Part shown: positions 54,006 through 64,000 of the stretch, in pieces
How the letters are laid out: each line of letters begins with the position of its first letter
Position numbering within the stretch: position 1 is the first letter of the stretch
DNA from: Smallanthus sonchifolius
Taxonomy: Eukaryota; Streptophyta; Magnoliopsida; Asterales; Asteraceae
NCBI GenBank assembly: GCA_023525975.1
Contig: CM042042.1
Coordinates: 7,385,501-7,449,500 of the forward strand
Length of the DNA: 64,000 nt
Direction of reading: 5' to 3'
Notes under the pieces: model-generated
What the model was told of the DNA's origin: nothing
What the model saw: the letters and a program-made list of their open reading frames with translations, nothing else
The model's database searches: none
Translations under genes and position numbers: made by a program

Positions 54006-54802
54006 ACACAATCCGACACAATTTTGTACTAAATAAAAATATAAGAAATATAATGAATAATTACGTGATTTTACATAATATGATTTTATAGGACAAATGC
54101 CATAACATTTGTCAAAACTATGAAGATAGATGTCTAATTGGCTTTTGTAGTAATCAACGTTGTAGATAAACAAGCAAATGATAAGACGATACACAACATA
54201 GAAACGTATAACAATCTTTAATGAGATTTTGTTGAATTTTTTTAATGTTAAAATTGTTCTGTCCTTTGATACCATCTAGAAAGTATGAGGCAAAATAAAG
54301 ACCTGGTCGGCTGGTCCTTGGACTGACCCAAACTCTCACGGCACACCAACATTGACCATCTCACAGAGCCGTTGACTTTCTCTCAGTAATCGCGTTTTAT
54401 TTTGATATTTTGTTTGTATTTATTCTTTTGGATTATTTGGGTCACGGACATTTAAAGCCACCTCGGAAACACGTATGAAATTAAAATTCGGCTTCTAGAT
54501 TATACTGGAACAATTCAAACTTCGATTGAATATTTTATAAAAAAATATAAATATATAAACCAAATTTCATCAAATCAGGGTGGAGGGGATTGACTTCGGG
54601 TTTAGACGGGTAAAATGGGAGCACCGTCGCAGCCCATTGGTTTTGGCAACAGGTTGGAGAAGTCGTTGGAGGGGGAGTGGATTGTAACGTTAATGTAGCC
54701 ATTTAAGGTTTTTTTTTAATAGAAAAAAAACCCTTTGTAAATATAAACCTTTTTCAAAAAACTTTATATAAAACAAATACTCTCCCACTCCTATTTCTCT
54801 AC

Positions 54803-55044
54803 TGTTGGGTATCACACGCACACAAACACGTATACGGGAAAAACCCGAACACGAGATTTATAGTTGTTCAGTCTAAACTGACCTACATGCACTTTGCAAC
54901 TAGGGTTTATATTATTTTTGTGCTCAAAGAAATATGATGTATATATAGAGATTAATAATCTAGGGTTAGTAACTATATCCAAGTTAGGCCCAACCCGTGT
55001 AGAGCCATTAGGGCCAGCTGCCCCAAAAGAGACCACACCCAACA
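54803..55044 (-). repeat. 3' LTR of the copia element
   Basis: 242 bp; minus strand begins TGTTGGGTGTGGTCTC and ends TGATACCCAACA, with 5-6 bp inverted termini (TGTTGGG/CCCAACA). A short LTR typical of copia. Confidence 0.85.
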
Positions 55045-55346
55045 ATCTCCCACTTGGAGGCTCGAACTGTGCGCCACCGTCTTTCTTCATCTTGTACCTC
55101 TTGTAATTTTCCTTACCACTAGTTGCATCAGCATTCTCATCAGTTAACCTGAAGGCACGTTGAAGCTGCCCCGAGCTTCAACTCATCAGTCACGATCAGT
55201 GACTCATTCTCTGTCCCTGCCTACTCCCACTGTAACGAACCCGTTACTCTTCTGGTCTCTGAGATAACTTGAGAACTCACACTCTCCATTATAAGCAAGT
55301 AATCCACTAGAGAGACTTTTCCAGTCGGAATGTTGGTCTTCTTTAC

Positions 55347-56687
55347 TCAATGTATCTCTGGAGCTGTAATTGAAACACGACATGTGCTCCCACTGTCACG
55401 ATGCCCTCTACCAGGTTTAACCTCCCGAACTCGTTCATCCTGAATCTTCACTTTGACTCTTGGTTGTTTACTTGCAAAGCAAACCCTTTTCTGCCCACGA
55501 GATTCTGTGAACCGGACTTTGTTTTCTTTCTGAACCGGGATAACCTCTCCCACAGATGGTATACTGACCATGTAAAGCGAACCTATCTTTCTTCCTCGAG
55601 CCATGACAAGATTACCTTTAACCACATCCCATTGACCGTTCCCAAACTTAACTTCGTGTCCTTGTTCATCCAACTGTCCGACATAAATTAACCTTTTCTT
55701 CAAACTTGGAATTACCCTGACGTCCTTCAAAGTTCATGAACCGGCTGAAGTCTTCAGATCTATGTCACCCATGCCCGTAACCTCAAGAACATCATCATTT
55801 GCTAGTCTTACCTTCCCAAAATCCTCTTCTTTCAAATTCTGCAATGCTTCACTACTGTGGGTAGCATGAAATGAAGCACCAGAATCCACCACCCATGAAT
55901 CTATAGCATCCTCTATGCAACAAATCAACACGTCATCTTCTATTTCAACCTGATTCGATTCCTTTTTTGCGTTCGGACACTGATTCCTAAAGTGTCCCGC
56001 TTCCTTACAGTTCCAACATATCACATCCTTACGAATCTTTGATTGACTCCTCTTCTTGCTCCCACTGCCCCGATCTTTCCCTCTACCTCTGTCGTTAGTA
56101 ACCAACAAATTATTTGATGATTCACCTGAAGTTCTGCGTCTGACATCTTCTCCCATAAGCAGGTCCCGAATCCCATCAATTGTAAACTTAGTAGCGGAAC
56201 TACTAATCGCTGTAACTGTCTGTGACCAACTATCAGGTAGCCAGGATAGCAACAAAAGGGCTTGAACTTCATCGCCGAATTTAATATCAACTGACACTAA
56301 ACGAGACAGAATTGTGTTGAGCTTGTTAATGTGTGTTGTTACTGATCCACCCTCTCTCATCTTAGTATTAAGCAGCTCACGGATCAAGAAAACCTTGTTT
56401 GCTGCAGACGGCTTCTCATACATGTTAGACAGTGCTTCCATCATCCCACAAGTTGTGGTCTCCTTCTAAAGGTCGTAAGCAACATTCTTTGACAAAGAGA
56501 GCGTTATCACTGCCCGGGATTTCTTATCTAACTTATCCCAATCTGCTGGTAACATCTTTTCTGGTTTTTTCCCACTCAGCACTACATCCAAATCCTTCTG
56601 ACATAGTAGTGCTTCAATCCGCATTTTCCACCACCCAAACTCCTTTCCATCAAACTTCTCAATCGTAACCTTTCCGTCTTCTGCCAT
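55347..56687 (-). pseudogene. Copia gag-protease reading frame with two stop codons
   Basis: One frame of 447 codons from MAEDGKVTIEKFDG at 56687. UBN2/copia-type Gag (KMREGGSVTTHINKLNTILS), a zinc knuckle CWNCKEAGHFRNQC and protease WVVDSGASFHAT, then RVIPSLKKRLIYVGQLDEQG (gag-pre-integrase). It is broken by TAG at 56466-56468 (a Leu position, after KNVAYDL) and TGA at 55734-55736 (a Trp position, after TSAGS). After SLYMVSIPS the expected integrase is missing and a basic 60-residue tail follows, ending at 55347. No frameshifts are needed to read it. Confidence 0.85.
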
Positions 56688-57934
56688 TACAATAACTAAA
56701 CAAAGAACAATCAAAACCAGAAAGCTTTTAACAGAAATGAAGGAACCTGACAAAACTGTTTCTTAGGTCTCAATAAACGGCTCTTTCTGATTCAACATAT
56801 GTTCTTGGCTTAATAGGATCTGGTTCTTGGCTGTCCAGATGCCACATGACCGTTCTGAGCAAAAAACCAGCAGCTAACTGTCACACCCCGACCGATGGCG
56901 GAATCATCGAGGCGGACAATGTGATGATTGTTCAAAAGCACATGATAACTAAAGGTTTCATAATTCATTGATTTAATTTAAAGACAACAAGTTCCAAATA
57001 CAATACATTTCAAATAACCTAGTCTAGTTCAAAACATTAATTTATTTAACTAGGTCCATAGTTCCTAAATGGAGAGATCTTCGACAAGCAGTCACAAATC
57101 CAAACCTGAAACATTATTTAAATCAAGTGTCAACTAAAAAGTTGGTGAGTACATAGATTTAGTATTTCCTGTAAATAGTGGTTGTAAATCGTTTTGCAAC
57201 TCATTGTTTATATTGTTAAACATAGTATAGGATGTAACATTTATTTAATCACAATTCAAACCGAGTTTGACGCGCTTGAACAGAGCACAACAGCTAAGTC
57301 CGGTATGTTTGAATATAGTTACCCACTATATCCGATATGATTGAATATAACGCGCGGTTATATCCGAGTATGCAGTAATAAACACCCTAACCGGGTGGGC
57401 TGGTCAGGCACAATAGATCTATCAATATTACAGTTGGTTGTCTTGTGTTTAAATGTATGTACATCCAAAGAATAAGCATATAGTCTCATGTATAACACGT
57501 ATAAACAATGTGAGTAGCATGTATAATGTTTCACCCCAAAACGTATAAAAATGTAAAATAGGGCTATGTAACTCACCTTGCAAACGGTTATTTGTCCACG
57601 CGTGTAGGTAATAAGTATGTTGAAGTCTAAGCACAATGAAACCCTATGTAGATAAATGGGTATTATTGTATGTTTATATGTATGTGCGTATTCGTATTTA
57701 AATGAGTATAGATTTTATAATAATATATAAATTGTGGTAGAAAATGAATATGATTTTGTAAAACTTTGACTTATGAAATTTTACATTTTTAAATAATTAA
57801 TCATTATGTTTATGTATTTAAACAATAATAATAAATAAAAAGATAAGTCTTTATTTGATTAATTATGTTGATGTTTTATATATCAAAATTTATTTTAACA
57901 AGTTTATCAAAAATATTGCTAGGTTCATATATAA

Positions 57935-58195
57935 AAATAATGAGACATTTTATATATTAAATGTATTTTAATAAGTTTATAGAAATTATTACAAGATTTA
58001 TATAAACATAGAACACTTTATATATTATAAAGTATTTCAATAAGTTTATAAAAGTTATTCCAAGATTTATAAAAAAATGGGACACTTTATATATTATAAA
58101 GTATTTTAATAAGTTTATAAAAGTTATTCCAAGATTTATAAAAAAATGGGACACTTTATATATTATAAAGTATTTTAATAAGTTTATAAAAGTAT
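57935..58195. repeat. 69-bp tandem repeat inside LTR
   Basis: Three to four copies of a 69-bp unit carrying CACTTTATATATTATAAAGT and AAGTTTATAAAAGTTATTCC; the two central copies are almost identical. The period is a multiple of three, producing an apparent 97-codon repetitive reading frame that is not a gene. ACTTTATATATTATAAAGT is itself a palindrome. Confidence 0.85.
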
Positions 58196-58314
58196 AAAGA
58201 GAAAAATGGGATGGTTTATGAAAATATAATTTTTTTTTTATCGATTTCAAAATAAGCGAACGATCAAACCGACTCGTAATAGTTTTTATTGTATAGATAT
58301 AATATTAGAATGTG

Positions 58315-58440
58315 ATAATATAAATAAAAAAAATAAAAACAGAAAAATTTGGGTTGGGCCGGAGGCCACCTGGATCGAACCCGCGACCTACGATATAAAC
58401 ACACACACGCATAACCAGCCGGGCTACTGCCCATCGCTGG
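58315..58440 (-). mobile_element. tRNA-derived SINE-like sequence nested in LTR
   Basis: Minus strand: A-box-like TAGCCCGGCTGGTTATGCG, a GT-rich spacer, then perfect B box GGTTCGATCC and a pyrimidine/T-rich tail. Spacing fits a Pol III promoter, but no complete tRNA cloverleaf is evident and no target duplication was found. Confidence 0.55.
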
Positions 58441-59820
58441 TTATGGGTGTATCGTTTAATTGATATGCACTCAAGCGATCTTGGTCGCTGGTTCTCGGTA
58501 ACCGGCAATCGCGCCCGAGGACTCGGGTTTGCTCGGCAATCCTCGTGCGAATGCCGCGATTTCGTTTAGGATAGTTTGCCAAAGGGTAACAGAAGGTAAT
58601 CGAATGGATTTGAGGTACCTATTTGGTCGCGAAGGGCCGGGTCGGCAGAAACTTAAGTCCGAAAGATGTCACAAGTGGGAATCGACTTCTGGGTGGAATT
58701 AGACTTCGAAATCTTGGTTGCAGCTTCACTTAGTAACGACGAAAGTGATGGAGTCTTCAATTTGGTGTGAGAGTGTGTGGAAAGGGGGGTAACCAGTTCG
58801 TGCAGGGCCGACCATGGCCATTTATAGACGCGCTTAATCCTTATATTGAAACATGCAATTGAGCATGCCCCGACACTCGTCTGGACGAGACGAAACTGTC
58901 GAGATCACTTGCAGGCGTGGAGGTTGACTGTCGGGGCCGTATTAGAGGTGTGAACTTTCGGCTATGAACACGATCAGACGATTGGGATGATGGGGAGACA
59001 AATTGGTCGAGGGGTATTGATCGCGTGGGGGAGACGAATCCAGAGAAGCTTTTGTCGGGCGTTGAGGTGCAGGGAACAGCCCTGTCGGGGTGTTCGCCGG
59101 AGAAAGCCTCGGACCGCCGGACAATTCGAAAGGGGTGACCGGAATTGCGAATAGAGGGTTGGCAACTTTGGTCCCTGGAGTTTGTCTTTGATTTAATTTA
59201 GTCCCTGGAATAATTACGGATAAGACCTTAAATTAAATACCGGATGAATCCCTGTGATTTCATTTGACCAGAAACAGCCCCTCAACGATTTTAAATTTTA
59301 AATCCTTTTAGTTTGGTTAATTTCAATATAACCCCTGAACTTTTATTTAAATAATTAATTAGATTTCTTTTTCAATTTCAATTAATTTATTTTATACTTA
59401 TATATTTTATAAATCCACTTTCTTTAATAAAACTAATCTTTTTAAATAATTATCTTTTTGAAATAATGCATTAAATTATTTATTTAAATCATTAAGTTTA
59501 TTTAACTTAAATTCTTTTAAACTAAAATGAAATTTAAGTTTATAAAATTTATAAAACTTATGTTTTTATTTAAAAATCCATCTTTTTAAATGGTTAATTT
59601 AATAAAATTGTAAACCATCGATTTATTTATATAAATTATTTAATTTAATAACATAATTTACATAGTTTATAACCTTAAAATATTTTTAAAATTTACTTTA
59701 AAAATACATAAATTGTACGCCAATTTGTATAAATTTGATTAAATATACGTGTATATGATTTGAAATAGAATGTTAATATTTATGTGACAATTATTACAAC
59801 AAAAATTTTGAAAGGTCACA

Positions 59821-59834
59821 GTCTCCCCAGGTTG
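59821..59834 (-). other. Polypurine tract of the gag-only element
   Basis: CCTGGGGAGAC (minus strand) directly before the 3' LTR; upstream is TTTCGGGACGAAATTCC, a counterpart of GGACGAGATT next to the PPT of the full gypsy element. Confidence 0.7.
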
Positions 59835-60189
59835 AAGGAATTTCGTCCCGAAATTCGATTAGCGAAGGTTATAGAAGCGGGAATGAGATGTCAAAAGGTT
59901 TAGGATGGAATTACTTCACAAAAGAAATATTCAGCGGGGAAATATCGTATGATAACGGATGACGATGCTAATTCGAGTCGAGTTTTTAACTAATTGTTCT
60001 AATAGTATAAGGAGATTTATGCATACCATTGCTCATACAACGCATGAATGTAAACTACTAGAACCCAGATTTAACAATATTGGCGCCAATCACTTTGTGA
60101 CATGGCATTTTCCTTTAAAACTCCACCCCACGGGTGTTCATATTTTCAAATTTTGCAAAAAAACATTTTCTAAAATCCGGTCCTCCTCT

Positions 60190-60560
60190 TAGTACTTATG
60201 CACGGTTTATACTCGTTATATCAAGTGGGTTTATGTATAGGGTGTACCAGCGGCTAACCCACCACCCCTTTGATATACTGGGGATCCCCCGTGCATAATT
60301 ACTAGGATTTAGATCATTTTAATCAAATCACCTTTCTCAATTGAAAATTGTACAATGAAATGCGTGCAATTTATAAATGTTATCACGTCTATGAGTGGTT
60401 TCATAGCACAAATATGTCTAACAATTCAAGAACCGATCCTCTTCCTAGTACTTATGCATGGTTTATACTCGTTATATCAAGTGGGTTTATGTATAGGGTG
60501 TACCAGCGGCTAACCCACCACCCCTTTGATATACTGGGGATTCCCCGTGCATAATTACTA
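60190..60560. repeat. Two copies of a 115-bp palindrome-ended block
   Basis: Copies at 60190-60305 and 60446-60560 are about 97% alike and 256 bp apart. Each has inverted ends TAGTACTTATGCACGG and CCGTGCATAATTACTA and could fold as one long stem. They lie between gag and the PPT, in the would-be pol region. Confidence 0.85.
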
Positions 60561-60776
60561 GGATTTAGAACTTCAACAATTCAAGTAGACTTTAACAGAG
60601 CTAGCAAGTTGTATGACTAAATTTAAACATAATAGATTTGTTTCGCGAAAGTATAGGAATGAGATAGCTGTTATATGCAATCACGGATTTTAGAATTTAT
60701 AGCAATGGATTTCCCATCCGCTATTACCATGATATACGAGTTATCAAAATTGGTTGGTTGTTTAGCAAATAGATGG

Positions 60777-62021
60777 TTAAGAGCAAGAGACACAATTTTG
60801 AATATTGAATAAAACGGATGTATAAAGATAGAGAACAAGGGACGTACCGTTGACAGTGTTGTCATTGGCCGGAGTCTTGTTAGCATTTATATTAAAGGCT
60901 CGTCCACGAGGACCACCTTGATTTTGAAGTCTTGGACATTGGTTCCGAAAGTGGTTTGGGTCTCCACATTCGTAACAGGCCCGTCCATAGGTGATAGCGA
61001 GAGGCATTGGATGATTGTCTTGAGTAGCTTGATTAACGATAGTGCGAGCACGGCAAGTAGTAACAACGTGTCCATAGCGTCCACATTTTGAGCATAGACG
61101 GCATGTAGCATGCGGGGCATGGTGATACTTGCAAGTAGGGCATTGGGGAAATGAACCTACATAATTTCTCAGAATTTGACCCTCAGGAGTAACTTGGGTC
61201 ACAGGTACGGCAGGAATGACGGCCGCAAAGTTTTGGGCCTTACGCTTCCTATCATGATGGAAAAATTTGGGTTCTTCATCTTTGTCGGACACGGAAGTAG
61301 CAGCTTTGTCGACCACTTTCTTGGTACCCTTCCTAGATAAGGTACTTGCTTTGACATGATTGTCAGTCAACACAGCAGACAAACGGATAGCGTCTTCGAG
61401 AGTGGAGGGATTACTTCCCAATACGGTGTCTTGGAGCGGCATAGGCAGTCCGCCTATGTATTTCTCAATTCCCCGTGCTAGGGGAGTAACCATGTGGGAC
61501 ACGAGCAGACTTAGTTCTTGAAAACGAGTGGTGTAAGCCAAATTCTCTCCGCTATATTGGGTGAGATCCCAAAATTCAGCTTCGAGCTTCCTCATTTCGT
61601 TGCGAGGACAGAACTCGTCAGTCATAAGTCGTTTCATTTCGTCCCAAGACAAGGACATAGCAGATTCGTTGCCTCGAGTACGTTTCTCACCGTTCCACCA
61701 GGTGAGTGCTCGTTTTTGGAAGACGCTGGCAGCATAACGTACTTTGAGATTGTCGGGACAATCGCTGTTTAGGAAAGTACTCTCCGTACTTTCAAACCAT
61801 TGAAGAAGGCCAGTTGCACCTTCCGTCCCGAAGAATTTGGTAGGATTGCACGAGTTAAAGTGCTTAAACGTGCAATGAGGCGGGTTGGTACCACCGTTTC
61901 CTTGGATGTTGTGAGACCCGTCACTGTTGTTATTTGCTTGAGTCATTTGCCCTACTAGCTGGGCAAGAAGAGTAGCAAGATCCGGGTTGGAAGTGCTAGA
62001 GTTTGCACGTCGAGGAGGCAT
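60777..62021 (-). CDS. gag: Gag protein of the gag-only gypsy element
   Basis: 414-aa frame starting MPPRRANSSTSNPDLATLLA; this ATG (62019-62021) is preferred over one 32 codons upstream because MPPRR is the usual start of plant gypsy Gag. Gag core: FKHFNSCNPTKFFGTEGATG, LQWFESTEST, VRYAASVFQKRALTWWNG and MTDEFCPRNEMRKLEAEFWD (about 55-180). The C-terminal part has zinc-binding motifs CPTCKYHHAPHATC, CSKCGRYGHVVTTC and CYECGDPNHFRNQC. The frame ends shortly after NDNTVNGT, where pol-containing relatives go into the protease; only a trace like that region (LYTSVLF) follows. Gag forms the particle; all enzymes must be supplied in trans. Intact, consistent with the young LTRs. Confidence 0.9.
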   Translation of the reverse strand: MPPRRANSSTSNPDLATLLAQLVGQMTQANNNSDGSHNIQGNGGTNPPHCTFKHFNSCNPTKFFGTEGATGLLQWFESTESTFLNSDCPDNLKVRYAASVFQKRALTWWNGEKRTRGNESAMSLSWDEMKRLMTDEFCPRNEMRKLEAEFWDLTQYSGENLAYTTRFQELSLLVSHMVTPLARGIEKYIGGLPMPLQDTVLGSNPSTLEDAIRLSAVLTDNHVKASTLSRKGTKKVVDKAATSVSDKDEEPKFFHHDRKRKAQNFAAVIPAVPVTQVTPEGQILRNYVGSFPQCPTCKYHHAPHATCRLCSKCGRYGHVVTTCRARTIVNQATQDNHPMPLAITYGRACYECGDPNHFRNQCPRLQNQGGPRGRAFNINANKTPANDNTVNGTSLVLYLYTSVLFNIQNCVSCS

Positions 62022-62920
62022 TCTAACACCATAAGAAAGACAATGATATTTTAGATGAGACGGATAAATATGAGTTATAACGGGAAATAATGTAAGCAGA
62101 AATACGAGATTTATCATGACGCGTGCCAGTGCATGTGTATTTATTCTAAGTTGATAGGGGAAACTAAGTCACCTTTTCCGGGTAGGACATGATGTTATAG
62201 ATCATTATTTGCATAATAGGAATTGCCGGGACTTGCATACACTACAAATTGTTATTACGTGTGCACCCGTAATAATGATTTGTTTTGCATGTTCGTCTAG
62301 TTTTTCCTATTTTGTTATAATGTCCCCACTTTTGAGTTCAAATTCGGATTGTATCCTTGCGAATACATTGACTTATCAACGTTAAGTAATTCCCCGAAAC
62401 TCTCAAAGAGACATGCTTTAGCCTATAGGTAAACACTCACTTCAGGAATTCCCAGGAAAGCATACGGGTCCGTTTATTTGGATTTATACGAAATGCTTTC
62501 CTAGACAGAAAACCCAATGTACAGGTGTCACCCTTCCAGATTGCACGTGTCTTTTACTGATTTCAGGAAATTAAGTCGTTGACGAGATTTTCAAGATTTT
62601 AATAGATTTGAGAGTCTATGAATATAAAATGTGTAGGAATGTTGCAATTTATAAGGATTAGGAGAGAGTATGGACAAGGAATAGTAGTGTATTTGTTTGC
62701 ATAAGTTTGCTTGTCAAATGTGTATGTAAAGTATGTATCATGTATCAAAGTCTTGTATGTATGTGTATAAGTCTCATGTACCAAACTCGGAAAAATTCAA
62801 ATAATACCTAACTACAAATAATTCACATAGCAATTTATCATTTAGCACATAACACATAAAAGGGAGTCCTAGGGTTATAGTCTAGGTCATTGTGTCTAAT
62901 AACCTAATTCCCTATAACCA

Positions 62921-62934
62921 TGGCTCTGATACCA
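62921..62934 (-). other. Primer binding site (tRNA-iMet) of gag-only element
   Basis: Minus strand TGGTATCAGAGCCA, three bases from the inner end of the 5' LTR, the same primer as the full-length gypsy element. Confidence 0.9.
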
Positions 62935-62937
62935 ATC

Positions 62938-64000
62938 TGTCACACCCCGACCGATGGCGGAATCATCGAGGCGGACAATGTGATGATTGTTCAAAAGCAC
63001 ATGATAAATAAAGGTTTCATAATTCATTGATTTAATTTAAAGACAACAAGTTCCAAATACAATACATTTCAAATAACCTAGTCTAGTTCAAAACATTAAT
63101 TTATTTAACTAGGTCCATAGTTCCTAAATGGAGAGATCTTCGACAAGCAGTCACAAATCCAAACCTGAAACATTATTTAAATCAAGTGTCAACTAAAAAG
63201 TTGGTGAGTACATAGATTTAGTATTTCCTGTAAATAGTGGTTGTAAATCGTTTTGCAACTCATTGTTTATATTGTTAAACATAGTATAGGATGTAACATT
63301 TATTTAATCACAATTCAAACCGAGTTTGACGCGCTTGAACAGAGCACAACAGCTAAGTCCGGTATGTTTGAATATAGTTACCCACTATATCCGATATGAT
63401 TGAATATAACGCGCGGTTATATCCGAGTATGCAGTAATAAACACCCTAACCGGGTGGGCTGGTCAGGCACAATAGATCTATCAATATTACAGTTGGTTGT
63501 CTTGTGTTTAAATGTATGTACATCCAAAGAATAAGCATATAGTCTCATGTATAACACGTATAAACAATGTGAGTAGCATGTATAATGTTTCACCCCAAAA
63601 CGTATAAAAATGTAAAATAGGGGCTATGTAACTCACCTTGCAAACGGTTATTTGTCCACGCGTGTAGGTAATAAGTATGTTGAAGTCTAAGCACAATGAA
63701 ACCCTATGTAGATAAATGGGTATTATTGTATGTTTATATGTATGTGCGTATTCGTATTTAAATGAGTATAGATTTTATAATAATATATAAATTGTGGTAG
63801 AAAATGAATATGATTTTGTAAAACTTTGACTTATGAAATTTTACATTTTTAAATAATTAATCATTATGTTTATGTATTTAAACAATAATAATAAATAAAA
63901 AGATAAGTCTTTATTTGATTAATTATGTTGATGTTTTATATATCAAAATTTATTTTAACAAGTTTATCAAAAATATTGCTAGGTTCATATATAAAAATAA
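62938..64000 (-). repeat. 5' LTR of gag-only element, truncated by window
   Basis: Matches 56879-57941 at an offset of 6059 bases with one substitution and one single-base insertion. About 1.9 kb more should follow beyond the window. Confidence 0.92.

Larger units (their letters stand above)
54803..56878 (-). mobile_element. Pol-less Ty1/copia element, 5' part beyond the window
   Basis: On the minus strand: gag and protease, no integrase, reverse transcriptase or RNase H, then a PPT (AAGTGGGAGAT) and the 3' LTR at 54803-55044. Its 5' leader is cut at 56878 by the gag-only gypsy element; the missing 5' LTR is expected beyond that element, outside the window. Confidence 0.8.
56879..59820 (-). 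repeat. 3' LTR of the gag-only element, 2.94 kb
   Basis: In minus orientation begins TGTGACCTTTCAAAATTTTT and ends GGTCGGGGTGTGACA. Contains AT-rich DNA, a GC-richer centre (58500-59160) with short noncoding open frames, a 69-bp tandem repeat and a tRNA-like insert. Confidence 0.88.
56879..64000 (-). mobile_element. Gag-only LTR retrotransposon (TR-GAG-like), continues past window
   Basis: Minus-strand element. 3' LTR 56879-59820 (2942 bp), interior 59821-62937 (3117 bp) with PPT, gag and PBS, and 5' LTR from 62938 to beyond 64000. Over the 1063 visible bases the two LTRs differ by one substitution (C at 56949, A at 63008) and one 1-bp indel near 63617, so it is young. There is no pol. The left flank CTAAC (56874-56878) is one target-site copy; the other is off the window. 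It sits inside the copia element's 5' leader. Confidence 0.88.

Noticed and set aside
57957..58250. 97-codon repetitive hydrophobic reading frame
   Set aside because: Produced by the 69-bp tandem repeat in LTR DNA.
58315..58440. Possible tRNA gene
   Set aside because: A and B boxes are present but a full cloverleaf with paired acceptor stem is not; SINE-like is the better reading.

Overview
The window looks like repeat-rich intergenic nuclear DNA of a eudicot plant. Evidence: genes with GT-AG introns, plant-only families (PLATZ, NAC, plant-type ITPK), plant tRNA-iMet primed LTR elements, AT-rich spacers, MITEs and Helitron-like ends. The style of the gypsy gag proteins suggests Asteraceae, but this is impression, not proof. 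There are no prokaryotic features.

Host genes. A gene on the minus strand starts at 513 and leaves the window on the left; its first exon matches the N-terminus of plant VTT/SNARE-associated Golgi (TMEM41-like) proteins. An intact intronless inositol-tetrakisphosphate 1-kinase (ITPK1 type) lies at 6088-7164 (+). A four-exon VMA12/TMEM199-like V-ATPase assembly factor (214 aa, exons rebuilt here) lies at 10599-12984 (-). A PLATZ zinc-dependent DNA-binding protein lies at 45900-46964 (-). A 226-aa ORF at 43246-43926 (-) carries a CCHC plus RPAD-X14-D arrangement like the restriction-like endonuclease of R2-type retrotransposons. Broken host-derived copies: a GCP4 (gamma-tubulin complex) fragment at 17641-18856 (-) with two frameshifts, and a NAC-domain relic at 19574-19729 (-).

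Mobile DNA. (1) A young complete Ty3/gypsy Tekay-type chromovirus at 27466-36345: two 1576-bp LTRs differing at one base by eye, PBS, PPT, an intact 1535-aa Gag-Pol and an unexplained 268-aa ORF ahead of gag; each LTR has six variable-stem hairpins just upstream of its TATA box. (2) A minus-strand gag-only element (TR-GAG-like) from 56879 past the window end, with 2.94-kb LTRs, inserted into (3) a pol-less Ty1/copia element on the minus strand (54803-56878). (4) A PIF/Harbinger transposase pseudogene split by a hAT-like MITE (52945-54005), and a TTF-type hAT transposase relic (37669-38095). (5) About nine short Helitron-like elements ending CTAG after a CCCGTGTAATACACGGG-type hairpin. (6) Mutator-like foldback elements at 13104-13596 (120 bp upstream of the VMA12 start codon) and 36469-36933. 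(7) tRNA-derived SINEs at 20887-21186 and 45316-45520, both with perfect target-site duplications.

Other repeats: a tandem array of about 545-bp units at 22140-24930 interrupted by a foldback insert holding an ATTGTGTAAT minisatellite, a C-rich G-quadruplex-prone minisatellite at 16855-17342, and TA and TAA/TTA microsatellites. The remaining spacers are AT-rich with no supportable genes.
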